Positions 1-7,348 of a stretch of DNA of 64,000 nucleotides are shown in pieces; positions within the stretch are counted from its first letter, which is position 1, and the number at the start of each line of letters is the position of its first letter. A program made the position numbers and the translations under genes. Source of the stretch: Haloferula sp. BvORR071 (GTDB lineage: Bacteria > Verrucomicrobiota > Verrucomicrobiia > Verrucomicrobiales > Akkermansiaceae); the NCBI RefSeq assembly GCF_000739615.1, contig NZ_BATP01000035.1, positions 62,001-126,000 on the forward strand, written 5' to 3'. The notes under the pieces are model-generated. The model ran no database searches. It was not told the DNA's origin and worked only from the letters and a program-made list of their open reading frames with translations.

Positions 1-1050
1 ATCCTGCATGCCGGGCATCTCCAGTTCTTTGAAGAGGCGCGTGCCCATGGCGACTACCTGATCGTCTCCTTCGCATCCGCGGAAGTCCTCTGGCATCACA
101 AGCGTCGCAAGCCTTCGATCCCGGATGATCACAAGAAGGCGCTGCTCCAAGCGTTGAGGATGGTGGACGAAGTCATCATCACCCATGGTCACGACGAAGG
201 ACTCGATTTCAAAGAGGACTTCCTGCGCATCCGGCCCGCGATGTTGCTGGTTACGGATGACGACAAGTATGGCCAGCTGAAGCGTGAACTTTGCGCCGAG
301 GTGGGTGCGGAGTACCGGATCCTTGCCAAGACGCCGCCGAAGTTTGAGCCGGTTTCCACCAGCTCGATCGTGCGCTGGGTGCAGGCACCGACGGAGGCGC
401 CACTACGGGTGGACTTCGCCGGCGGCTGGCTGGATGTGCCGCGCTTTGCGAAGGCAGGGGAGTTCGTGGTGAATTGCGCGATCTCGCCCTTGGTATCGCT
501 GCGCGATTGGCCCTACGAAAAGCAGGCTGGTCTGGGCGGCAGCGGGGCGTGGGCTTTGCTCAATGGCAAGGATGGCATCGACTCGGAACTGGACCTTGGT
601 GTTGGCTGGCAGGATCCCGCGGTGATCCGCGAGACCGGTGTATGCGTGTGGCGCTCCGGTGAACGGCCGCAGCTCGACTTCAAGCGCAACGGTGATTTCC
701 TCAAAGGCCGGATGGCCGTTCTGTGGACCGCCGGTCAGCACGATACGCCTGGCGTGGTAGATCACCCGCGCGACTACGACCGGATCGCGGAATCCGGCCG
801 GATCGCACGTGATGGAGTTCTCTCGGAAGATGTCTTCCTGCTGGCGAAGGGCATTGCCCTCTATCACGAGACCCAGCTTGCCGAGGGCATGGAGCCATTG
901 CCGGAACTACCTGATGCCCTCGCCTGCAAGTACTGCGGTGGCGGCTACGGCGGCTACGCGCTCTATCTCTTCGCTGATGAGGCGGCTCGGGAAGGCGCAT
1001 TGCAAACGGTTCCCGAATTGCGCCCGGTGGAACCCTTCTGCCGGATCTAA
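1..1050 (+). CDS. Cytidylyltransferase/GHMP-kinase fusion, 5' end missing
   Basis: The reading frame is open from base 1, so the start lies upstream of the window; the ATG at 154 is internal. The N-terminal visible part has the HAGH version of the HxGH nucleotide-binding motif (LHAGHLQFFEEA) of RfaE/TagD-type cytidylyl- or adenylyltransferases. After about 130 residues a GHMP-kinase-like half begins (APLRVDFAGGWLDVP), followed by the phosphate loop GLGGSGA and the C-terminal glycine motif CGGGYGGYALYLF. This combination would phosphorylate a sugar or polyol and join it to a nucleotide, making an activated donor for the polysaccharide locus that follows. The substrate cannot be told; HddA/HddC-like heptose activation is one possibility. 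It lies 12 bp upstream of the WecG-type gene, so co-transcription is likely. Confidence 0.7.
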   Translation: MLHAGHLQFFEEARAHGDYLIVSFASAEVLWHHKRRKPSIPDDHKKALLQALRMVDEVIITHGHDEGLDFKEDFLRIRPAMLLVTDDDKYGQLKRELCAEVGAEYRILAKTPPKFEPVSTSSIVRWVQAPTEAPLRVDFAGGWLDVPRFAKAGEFVVNCAISPLVSLRDWPYEKQAGLGGSGAWALLNGKDGIDSELDLGVGWQDPAVIRETGVCVWRSGERPQLDFKRNGDFLKGRMAVLWTAGQHDTPGVVDHPRDYDRIAESGRIARDGVLSEDVFLLAKGIALYHETQLAEGMEPLPELPDALACKYCGGGYGGYALYLFADEAAREGALQTVPELRPVEPFCRI

Positions 1051-1062
1051 CAGGTCCCTCCG

Positions 1063-1830
1063 ATGCGCACGCAATCTGTCATCGGCCTGCCGCTGGCCTG
1101 CACCGACTATGCCGGTGCGGTGCGGTGGATCCTGGACCGCGCCAGCGTCACGGCGCGGCCGCTGGCAGTGGAAGCCGCGAATACCCACGTGGCCGCGCTC
1201 GCCCGTTCCGATTCGTCCTTCGGCGACGCGATGCGGCGCTTCGATCTGATCGTGCCGGATGGCATGCCGCTGGTGTGGTCCTTGAACGCCGCCCTGCCGA
1301 CAGAGGAAAGGCTGAAGGACCGGGTCTATGGACCTACCCTGATGCTGGAGACGCTCAGGGCCAGCGCCGGGCGACCGGAGTTCCGCCACTTTCTCTTGGG
1401 TGGGAAGGAATCCACGCTTGCGAAATTGGAAGAGGGATTCGCCCGGGATTTCCCCGGCCTGGCGCTCGCCGGCACCCACTCGCCGCCCTTCGGCGAGTGG
1501 CCGGAAGATGAGTTCGAGCGGATCTGTGAGAAGATCTGCGAGTCCCGGGCCAACTTGATCTGGGTCGGCCTCGGCTGCCCGAAGCAGGAGCACTGGATCG
1601 CCCGTCACAAGGACCGCCTGCCGCCCGGGATCTATTTCGGGATTGGTGCCGCCTTTGCCTTCCATGCCGGCGAGGTCTCGCAAGCGCCGGCCGTGCTGCA
1701 GAAGCTAGGTCTCGAATGGGCCTACCGGATCGCCGCCGAGCCGCGGCGTCTTTTCCGGCGCTACTTCACCTACAACTCGCTCTTCCTATGGTACAGCTTG
1801 CGGGACCGGATGCGGGGGCAGGCCCCTTGA
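1063..1830 (+). CDS. WecG/TagA/CpsF-family glycosyltransferase (GT26)
   Basis: 255 aa, the usual length of GT26 enzymes, which add a second sugar such as ManNAcA, ManNAc or glucose to a polyprenyl-diphosphate-linked sugar on the cytoplasmic membrane face. Family signatures are NTHVAAL at residues 40-46, PDGMPLVW at 65-72 and GLGCPKQEHWI at 169-179. The start is ATG at 1063, 12 bp after the preceding gene. In this locus it probably makes the second step of repeat-unit assembly after the initiating transferase encoded at 45558. The sugar donor cannot be predicted from sequence. Confidence 0.9.
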   Translation: MRTQSVIGLPLACTDYAGAVRWILDRASVTARPLAVEAANTHVAALARSDSSFGDAMRRFDLIVPDGMPLVWSLNAALPTEERLKDRVYGPTLMLETLRASAGRPEFRHFLLGGKESTLAKLEEGFARDFPGLALAGTHSPPFGEWPEDEFERICEKICESRANLIWVGLGCPKQEHWIARHKDRLPPGIYFGIGAAFAFHAGEVSQAPAVLQKLGLEWAYRIAAEPRRLFRRYFTYNSLFLWYSLRDRMRGQAP

Positions 1831-1846
1831 CCTCGATCGCCTCTTG

Positions 1847-1859
1847 TGGGAAATTCCCA
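1847..1859. promoter_or_regulatory. Palindrome at the toxin-antitoxin start, possible operator
   Basis: TGGGAA-A-TTCCCA is a perfect palindrome ending 2 bp before the GTG at 1862. AbrB/MazE-type antitoxins commonly autoregulate by binding palindromes at their own promoter, so this is a candidate operator. It would fall inside the coding region if the alternative TTG start at 1844 were used, which favours the GTG. Confidence 0.4.
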
Positions 1860-1861
1860 TC

Positions 1862-2101
1862 GTGAACGAAGTGCGGAAATTGGACTCTAGGCGGCGTGCA
1901 GTCTTTCCTGACTGTTATGCTCCAGGTGACATTTTCATCGAGGAAGAGGTGACGGCTGAGCGTGTAGTTTTTCGTCTCCTCAAGACTTCCGAGGCTCCGC
2001 TCGCCAAGGTTGTAGAAAAGGACGGTTACCTGTTTGTGGATCGACCCGTTGACCGGGAGTCCATCCGGAAGGCGATTCGCGCTGAGCGTGATGAGCGATG
2101 A
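1862..2101 (+). CDS. AbrB/MazE-like antitoxin
   Basis: 79 aa from GTG 1862 (a TTG at 1844 would add 6 residues). The N-terminal half, VRKLDSRRRAVFPDCYAPGDIF, has the pattern of the swapped-hairpin AbrB DNA-binding fold: a short strand, a conserved Lys/Leu-Asp-x-Arg and a GD turn, then EERV-FRLL. The C-terminal tail is charged and helical (DRPVDRESIRKAIRAERDER) as expected for a toxin-neutralising tail. Its stop overlaps the start of the PIN-domain gene (ATGA), typical of a co-translated antitoxin-toxin pair. Inferred to repress its own promoter and hold the PIN toxin inactive. Confidence 0.7.
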   Translation: MNEVRKLDSRRRAVFPDCYAPGDIFIEEEVTAERVVFRLLKTSEAPLAKVVEKDGYLFVDRPVDRESIRKAIRAERDER

Positions 2102-2493
2102 ACCCTTATTGGGACAGCTCGGTCATCATCGAAACGACTCTGAATCCCGCTCTTCTGGGGCCGCTTCAGAGTCTCCGTCCGTGGTGTCGACCGCATGCCT
2201 TGGCGGAGAGTTTCTCGACCTTGACGGGCGGCCGCTTGGGTTTCCGCGTCGATCCCGATCAAGCCTCTGCAATCCTTGCTAAGCTTTCGGCCCACCTGCG
2301 TTTCGTGGAATTGACCAGCGACGAAACCTTGGCGGCGCTCGCAACGGCAAAGAGCTTAGGGATCCGGGGCGGGCGGATTCACGACTTCTTGCATGTCGTT
2401 GCGGCGCGGAAGGCAGGTTGCACGGTGTTGGTCACGTTGAATCTCGCGGATTTCGCGGGAATTGATCCGCAGCTCATCATCGAATCTCCCTGA
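2098..2493 (+). CDS. PIN-domain toxin, VapC-like ribonuclease
   Basis: 131 aa, standard VapC length. The acidic residues that bind Mg2+ in PIN nucleases are at the expected places: D6 (PYWDSS), E37 (LAESFS), D96 (RIHDFLH) and D118 (TLNLADF). VapC toxins cleave tRNA or rRNA and stall growth unless bound by the antitoxin encoded immediately upstream, with which it overlaps by 4 bp. The pair sits between glycosyltransferase and sulfate-activation genes and has no evident link with polysaccharide synthesis, suggesting insertion as a stabilising module. Confidence 0.85.
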   Translation: MNPYWDSSVIIETTLNPALLGPLQSLRPWCRPHALAESFSTLTGGRLGFRVDPDQASAILAKLSAHLRFVELTSDETLAALATAKSLGIRGGRIHDFLHVVAARKAGCTVLVTLNLADFAGIDPQLIIESP

Positions 2494-2531
2494 CGGGCAA
2501 GCCGACCGCTGCTAGGATTTCTCACCTGACC

Positions 2532-3119
2532 ATGTCTGACATCCATCCGCACGCCACTCTTCCGCGCTACGACAAGGAAACCCTGCTCGGCCAGCAAGGC
2601 GTGGTCCTGTGGTTTTGTGGCCTCTCCGGTTCAGGCAAATCGACCATCGCCGCCGGCGTGGAGCGGGTGTTGCACCAGCAAGGCCGTTTCACGATCCGCT
2701 TGGATGGCGACAACCTGCGCACCGGCCTGAATGCCAATCTCGGCTTCAGCGACGATGATCGTCTGGAGAACATCCGGCGCACCTCGGAGATGGCCAAAGT
2801 CTTGGCGCAGAATGGGGTGATCGTGCTGTGTTCGCTGATCACTCCGCGCGGGATCCATCGGGATTTGGCCCGGGGAATTCTGGGAGATGACTTTGCTCTG
2901 GTCTACGTGAAGGCCAGCTTCGCCGCCTGCGAGGCGCGCGATGTGAAGGGCCTCTACGCCAAGGCCGCGCAAGGCCAAGTGGCGAACTTCACCGGCCGCG
3001 ACAGCAGCTTCGAGGAGCCCCACAATGCGGACCTGACGCTGGATACCGAACGGCTGTCGGTGGAAGACGCGGTCTCCGAAGTGCTTGATTTTGTAAGCGG
3101 CAGGCTGGTGTCCGCTTAA
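2532..3119 (+). CDS. cysC: Adenylylsulfate (APS) kinase
   Basis: 195 aa. Phosphorylates APS to PAPS, the universal sulfate donor. The P-loop GLSGSGKST is at residues 30-38, DGDNLR (58-63) and NLGFS follow, then the TPRG segment near the phosphorylation-site region; TGRDSSFEEP is the conserved C-terminal lid motif. It is a stand-alone enzyme, not fused to CysN. It precedes cysD and cysN but is separated from them by a hairpin. With no PAPS reductase gene visible and a sulfotransferase 3 kb downstream, its product probably feeds sulfation of the polymer rather than cysteine synthesis. Confidence 0.95.
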   Translation: MSDIHPHATLPRYDKETLLGQQGVVLWFCGLSGSGKSTIAAGVERVLHQQGRFTIRLDGDNLRTGLNANLGFSDDDRLENIRRTSEMAKVLAQNGVIVLCSLITPRGIHRDLARGILGDDFALVYVKASFAACEARDVKGLYAKAAQGQVANFTGRDSSFEEPHNADLTLDTERLSVEDAVSEVLDFVSGRLVSA

Positions 3120-3155
3120 TACATTATCAAGTTACTCAATTAAGTAATTATTGCT

Positions 3156-3183
3156 TGCCCCGACTCCGGGGTCGGGCTTTTCC
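3156..3183 (+). terminator. Rho-independent terminator-like hairpin after cysC
   Basis: CCCGAC and GTCGGG form a GC-rich stem around a short TCCGG loop, followed by GCTTTTCC. Just upstream (3132-3147) TTACT and AGTAA can form a weak AT-rich hairpin. It lies in the 123 bp between cysC and cysD, so it may attenuate read-through and leave cysDN on a separate transcript. Confidence 0.6.
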
Positions 3184-3242
3184 TCCCGCCCTCCGCCGCG
3201 CGGTCTCACTGGCGGCTTCCGATTTTCCGACCACCGATACCC

Positions 3243-4148
3243 GTGCCCAATTACCAGCTATCCCACCTTGATCAGATCGAAGCCGAGGCGATCTTCATCC
3301 TTCGCGAAACGGCGGCGCAGTTCCAGAATCCGGGTCTCCTTTTCTCCGGTGGCAAGGACTCGATCGTCATGGCTTGGATCGCCCGCAAGGCCTTCCACCC
3401 GGCGCGCATGCCCTTCCCGCTGGTGCACATCGACACGGGTCACAATTTCCCGGAAACCATCACCTACCGCGATGAGTTCGCGGAGAAGATTGGCGCCCGC
3501 CTGATCGTCGGATCGGTCCAGAAGTCGATCGATGAGGGTCGCGTGGTCGAAGAGAAGGGACCGAATGCTTCCCGCAACCGCGCCCAGACGACCACTTTGC
3601 TCGATACCGTGGCGGAATATCAATTCGACGCGATGCTCGGTGGTGGCCGCCGCGATGAAGAGAAGGCCCGCGCCAAGGAGCGCTTCTTCTCGCACCGTGA
3701 TGACTTCGGCCAGTGGGACCCGAAGAACCAGCGCCCCGAGCTCTGGAACCTTTTCAATGGCCGCAAGCATCCCGGCGAGCACTTCCGGGTTTTCCCGCTG
3801 TCCAACTTCACGGAGATGGACATCTGGATGTACATGCAGCGCGAGGGCATCGTCCTACCGAGCCTCTACTATGCTCACACTCGTGACACGGTGACCCGCA
3901 ACAACACGATCCTGGCGGTATCCGAGTTCGTGCAGCCGCGCGAAGGCGAGGTGGTGGAGAGCAAGACGATCCGTTTCCGCACCATGGGTGATGCCACCAT
4001 CACCGGTGCCGTCGAATCCACGGCGGACACCATGGACAAGATCATCGAGGAGGTCGCGGCCGCCCGCCAGACCGAGCGTGGCAACCGTGCCGACGACAAG
4101 CGCTCCGAGACCGCAATGGAGGACCGCAAGAAGGAAGGATACTTCTAA
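3243..4148 (+). CDS. cysD: Sulfate adenylyltransferase subunit 2
   Basis: 301 aa from GTG 3243; matches the usual CysD length. It is the catalytic subunit of ATP sulfurylase, making APS from ATP and sulfate. The PP-loop SGGKDS is at residues 35-40, HIDTGHNFPETI and GGRRDEEKARAKER are CysD hallmarks, and the C-terminal RFRTMGDATITGAVES is conserved. The partner cysN starts 47 bp downstream. Both subunits are required; CysN GTP hydrolysis drives the reaction. Confidence 0.96.
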   Translation: MPNYQLSHLDQIEAEAIFILRETAAQFQNPGLLFSGGKDSIVMAWIARKAFHPARMPFPLVHIDTGHNFPETITYRDEFAEKIGARLIVGSVQKSIDEGRVVEEKGPNASRNRAQTTTLLDTVAEYQFDAMLGGGRRDEEKARAKERFFSHRDDFGQWDPKNQRPELWNLFNGRKHPGEHFRVFPLSNFTEMDIWMYMQREGIVLPSLYYAHTRDTVTRNNTILAVSEFVQPREGEVVESKTIRFRTMGDATITGAVESTADTMDKIIEEVAAARQTERGNRADDKRSETAMEDRKKEGYF

Positions 4149-4195
4149 CCGATTCGTCCTCCCGCGCTTCCTTTTAAATCTTTCATTCGCTTTCC

Positions 4196-5440
4196 ATGGA
4201 TCTTCTTCGCTTCACCACCGCCGGCTCTGTTGATGACGGCAAGTCTACTCTCATCGGCCGCTTGCTCTACGATTCCAAGTCGATCTTCGAGGATCAGCTT
4301 GAAGCTATCGAAGAAACCTCCAAGCGCCGTGGCGATGGCCACGTGGACCTGGCTCTCCTCACTGACGGTCTGAAGGCCGAGCGTGAGCAGGGGATCACGA
4401 TCGACGTGGCTTACCGCTACTTCGCCACGCCGAAGCGCAAGTTCATCATCGCCGATACGCCGGGGCACATCCAGTATACCCGCAACATGGTGACCGGGGC
4501 TTCGACCGCGAACCTCGCGATCATCCTGGTGGATGCGCGCAAAGGCGTGATCGAGCAGACCAAGCGCCACAGCTTCATTGCGAACCTGCTGCGCATCCAG
4601 CACGTGGTGGTGGCGGTGAACAAGATGGACCTCGTGGACTACTCGCAGGAGGTCTATGAGCAGATCGTGAAGGACTACCAGGAGTTCGCCTCGCGTCTCG
4701 ACAACATTGTCGACATCACGCCGATCCCGATCTCCGCGCTCAACGGCGACAACGTGGTGGACAAGTCCTCGAGCATGCCTTGGTTCCAAGGTCCTTCGCT
4801 GCTCTATCATCTGGAACATGTTTACGTTGGCGGTGAAGAGAACCACGTGGACGCCCGTTTCCCGGTGCAGTGGGTGATCCGTCCGCAGAGCGATGAATGG
4901 CACGACTTCCGCGGCTATGCCGGTCGCGTGGCTGGCGGTGTCTTCAAGCCGGGTGATGAGATCTCCGTCCTGCCTTCCGGCTTCACCAGCCGGATCAAGT
5001 CGATCCACACCGCTGATGGCAATCTGGATGAAGCCTACGCGCCGCAGAGTGTGACGCTCACGCTGACGGACGAGATCGACATCTCGCGCGGCGACATGAT
5101 CGTCAAAAAGAACAATCCGCCGAAGACCTCGCAGGATCTGGAAGCGATGATCTGTTGGTTCTCGAACAAGCCGATGGCTTCGCGTGCCAAACTGATCCTC
5201 CGCCACACTTCGCGGGAGATGCAGGCGGTGGTCAGCGAGGTGAAGTACCTCGTGGACATCAACACGCTCCACAAGGTTGAAGGCGCGGGAACCTTTGCGA
5301 TGAACGACATTGGCCGCATCACCCTGCGCACCGCGCAGCCAGTGATCCACGATTCCTATCGTCGCAACCGGCAGACGGGATCTTTCATTCTGGTGGACCC
5401 GGGTACGAATGAGACCGTGGCTGCCGGCATGATCATCTGA
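4196..5440 (+). CDS. cysN: Sulfate adenylyltransferase subunit 1 (GTPase)
   Basis: 414 aa, an EF-Tu-like GTPase. G1 is GSVDDGKST (10-18), G3 is DTPGH (87-91) and G4 is NKMD (142-145); the beta-barrel domains follow. It is shorter than E. coli CysN (475 aa) and has no C-terminal APS kinase domain, consistent with a separate cysC upstream. It follows cysD in an operon. Ends ETVAAGMII. Together with CysD and CysC it supplies PAPS for the sulfotransferase at 6290. Confidence 0.95.
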   Translation: MDLLRFTTAGSVDDGKSTLIGRLLYDSKSIFEDQLEAIEETSKRRGDGHVDLALLTDGLKAEREQGITIDVAYRYFATPKRKFIIADTPGHIQYTRNMVTGASTANLAIILVDARKGVIEQTKRHSFIANLLRIQHVVVAVNKMDLVDYSQEVYEQIVKDYQEFASRLDNIVDITPIPISALNGDNVVDKSSSMPWFQGPSLLYHLEHVYVGGEENHVDARFPVQWVIRPQSDEWHDFRGYAGRVAGGVFKPGDEISVLPSGFTSRIKSIHTADGNLDEAYAPQSVTLTLTDEIDISRGDMIVKKNNPPKTSQDLEAMICWFSNKPMASRAKLILRHTSREMQAVVSEVKYLVDINTLHKVEGAGTFAMNDIGRITLRTAQPVIHDSYRRNRQTGSFILVDPGTNETVAAGMII

Positions 5441-5501
5441 TCGATCTTGTCGCGGACCATGGCGGCGTCCTTGCCGCACCCAGTTTCTAGACACCTTGCC
5501 G

Positions 5502-6266
5502 ATGTCGATCTCCCGCTGCGCGCAAAGTTGGATCAAGGGGGTCGCCTACCATTTTGGCTTCAGCCTGCGCAGGCTGCGTGTGGCCTCGCGAAATGCCGCC
5601 TCGGGTGGCGACTTCACCGGCAAGGTGCGGTCGCTGCTGCACAAGGTGGACCCCTACGAGGGCTTCCCTTGGCAGTCATATCCCGATGACGCTTCCGGCT
5701 GGGGTTCGGCTTCGCCGGCCTTCGGCGAACTCGTAGCTGCCAAGCGCCCGCAGCGGATCATCGAAGTGGGCACTTGGAAGGGCGGCTCGGCTCTGACACT
5801 GGCGGAGCATGTCGCCCAACTGGGTCTCGATGCCGAAATCATCTGCGTCGATACATGGCTTGGGGCCCTTGAGATGTGGACGGACCAGGAGGATGAGAGT
5901 CGCTTCGGGTCGCTGGCGCTCAAGCACGGCTATCCCACGCTCTACTATCAGTTCCTGGCGAACGTCTGCCGCGCGGGACGGCAATCCCTGATCACGCCCT
6001 TTCCGATTCCCTCGGTCACCGCGGCACAGTGGTTCGCCCTCCGCGATGTGCGGGCCGATTTGATCTACATCGACGGCAGCCACGAGGAAGAGGACGTCTA
6101 TCAGGACCTCGTCTCCTACTGGGATCTCGTCCGCCCCGGTGGCGTCTTGTTTGGTGATGACTGGGGTTGGGACGGCGTGAGATTCGCGGTCGAGCGCTTC
6201 GCCCGCGAAAACGGGCTGACGATCACGCATCGCCACGACAAGTGGGAGCTGGTGCGTCCTGCCTGA
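5502..6266 (+). CDS. Class I SAM-dependent methyltransferase, Methyltransf_24-like
   Basis: 254 aa from ATG 5502 (a TTG at 5496 is also in frame). The SAM-binding motif I is IIEVGTWKGGSA, an acidic strand end is ICVDTWLGA, and LIYIDGSHEEEDVYQDL plus GGVLFGDDW correspond to the later motifs. This pattern is shared with small-molecule or sugar methyltransferases related to CmcI/Methyltransf_24. It lies between cysN and the sulfotransferase, 23 bp before the latter, so it probably modifies the same polymer. The target hydroxyl is unknown. Confidence 0.75.
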   Translation: MSISRCAQSWIKGVAYHFGFSLRRLRVASRNAASGGDFTGKVRSLLHKVDPYEGFPWQSYPDDASGWGSASPAFGELVAAKRPQRIIEVGTWKGGSALTLAEHVAQLGLDAEIICVDTWLGALEMWTDQEDESRFGSLALKHGYPTLYYQFLANVCRAGRQSLITPFPIPSVTAAQWFALRDVRADLIYIDGSHEEEDVYQDLVSYWDLVRPGGVLFGDDWGWDGVRFAVERFARENGLTITHRHDKWELVRPA

Positions 6267-6289
6267 CCGGTGCCCGACCTGACCACGCC

Positions 6290-7078
6290 ATGCTCGTCTT
6301 CGTCCATATTCCTAAAACGGCGGGGACCACGCTGCACAAGGTCATCTCCCATCAATATCGCCGGAGGGATATTCTCATCCGGCACGATTCGGATGGGCCG
6401 GTGGCGGAGACCTTGGCGGGCCGGACGGGTGCGCCGCCCCAAGTGGTCATGGGCCACTACAGTGTGGGGCTGCATCGCCACGTGCCTGGGTTGCGCTATA
6501 TTACCTGCCTGCGCGAGCCGGTCGGCCGGCTGATTTCCCACTACCATTACGCCGCCAGCTTCACCGGGCACTACCTCCACCAGGCGATCCATCGGGAGAA
6601 GCTCGACCTGGCCGGATACGTCAGCAGTGGCTTGGCCGGAGAGCTGTCCAATGGCATGACCCGGATGCTGGCCGGGCTCGATGACGTGGAACAACCGGAA
6701 ATCGGGGATGCCGAGCTGGCGATGGCCAAGGAGAACATCGAGCGGCATTTCGACGGAGTGCTGCTCAACGATCGCTTCGACGAGGGTCTTCTGCTGCTTG
6801 CGGAGCGTCTTGGCTGGAAGACTCCTTACTACCTCCGGCGAAGGGTGGGCAATTATCCGGTCTCGGCCACCAAGCTGGATGCGGCGACCCGGAAACTGAT
6901 TGAAGATCAGAATGCCATCGACTTGCAGCTCTACGCTTGGGCGAAGTCACGATTCGAGGATTTGGCCGCATCCCGGCCGGACTTGGCCGAGCGGACCGCG
7001 GCCTTCAAGAAGCGGAACCTTGGGGTGGGGAGGGCGATTTTCATAGTCCGGGAAGCCCGGTGCCGGGCTTTCGGTTGA
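6290..7078 (+). CDS. PAPS-dependent sulfotransferase
   Basis: 262 aa from ATG 6290; a longer open frame to 6167 overlaps the upstream gene and is unlikely to be used. The 5'-phosphosulfate loop HIPKTAGTT is at residues 6-14 at the very N-terminus, and the 3'-phosphate-binding segment LREPVGRLISHYHY follows at about 74-87, as in Sulfotransfer_2 carbohydrate sulfotransferases. It would transfer sulfate from PAPS to a sugar hydroxyl. No signal peptide, so it acts in the cytoplasm, on nucleotide sugars or lipid-linked repeat units. cysCDN just upstream supplies PAPS. Confidence 0.88.
   Translation: MLVFVHIPKTAGTTLHKVISHQYRRRDILIRHDSDGPVAETLAGRTGAPPQVVMGHYSVGLHRHVPGLRYITCLREPVGRLISHYHYAASFTGHYLHQAIHREKLDLAGYVSSGLAGELSNGMTRMLAGLDDVEQPEIGDAELAMAKENIERHFDGVLLNDRFDEGLLLLAERLGWKTPYYLRRRVGNYPVSATKLDAATRKLIEDQNAIDLQLYAWAKSRFEDLAASRPDLAERTAAFKKRNLGVGRAIFIVREARCRAFG
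7054..7070 (+). terminator. GC-rich hairpin at the 3' end of the sulfotransferase gene
   Basis: AGCCCGG-TG-CCGGGCT is a perfect 7-bp stem with a 2-nt spacer, followed by TTC. It lies in the last codons of the sulfotransferase gene, the stop being at 7076. The T-tract is short, so termination is only possible; it may also stabilise the 3' end. Confidence 0.4.
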
Positions 7079-7348
7079 TCCTGAGGCGGGGAAGCCCTGA
7101 ACCTGAGGGGTTTAGAATCTGTTCATTTTTATTTGAACAGAGATGGCTGGCCGGGTTATGAAGCCATCCAACGAAAAGCTGGAGCCCGATGGCCGCCGAT
7201 TCGTTCAGATCCCTTAGGCTTTCGTCAGCTGCCGCGAGGCGGATGACCAAGGGCGGCAGCTTGCCGTTATTGTGCTGTTGATTTTACGCTTCTATTGCCC
7301 GGTTTGCGGGGCAAAGTCCCGCCCTGCCCCTTAGGGCAGCCTGTCGTC
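7079..7348. other. 270-bp intergenic region with two perfect inverted repeats
   Basis: No credible gene is seen. TCTGTTCA (7118-7125) and TGAACAGA (7134-7141) form an 8-bp perfect stem around an AT-only loop. Further on AGCTGCCGC (7227-7235) and GCGGCAGCT (7253-7261) form a 9-bp stem with a 17-nt spacer. The region separates the sulfation genes from the polymerase/flippase block, so it is the likely site of a promoter and 5' leader for the next operon. Neither stem is followed by a T-run. Confidence 0.45.

Noticed and set aside
4145-5536. Long minus-strand reading frame (463 aa) opposite cysN
   Set aside because: Composition is rich in Arg, His and Asp with no motif; cysN on the other strand has every GTPase motif, so this is an antisense shadow of GC-rich DNA.
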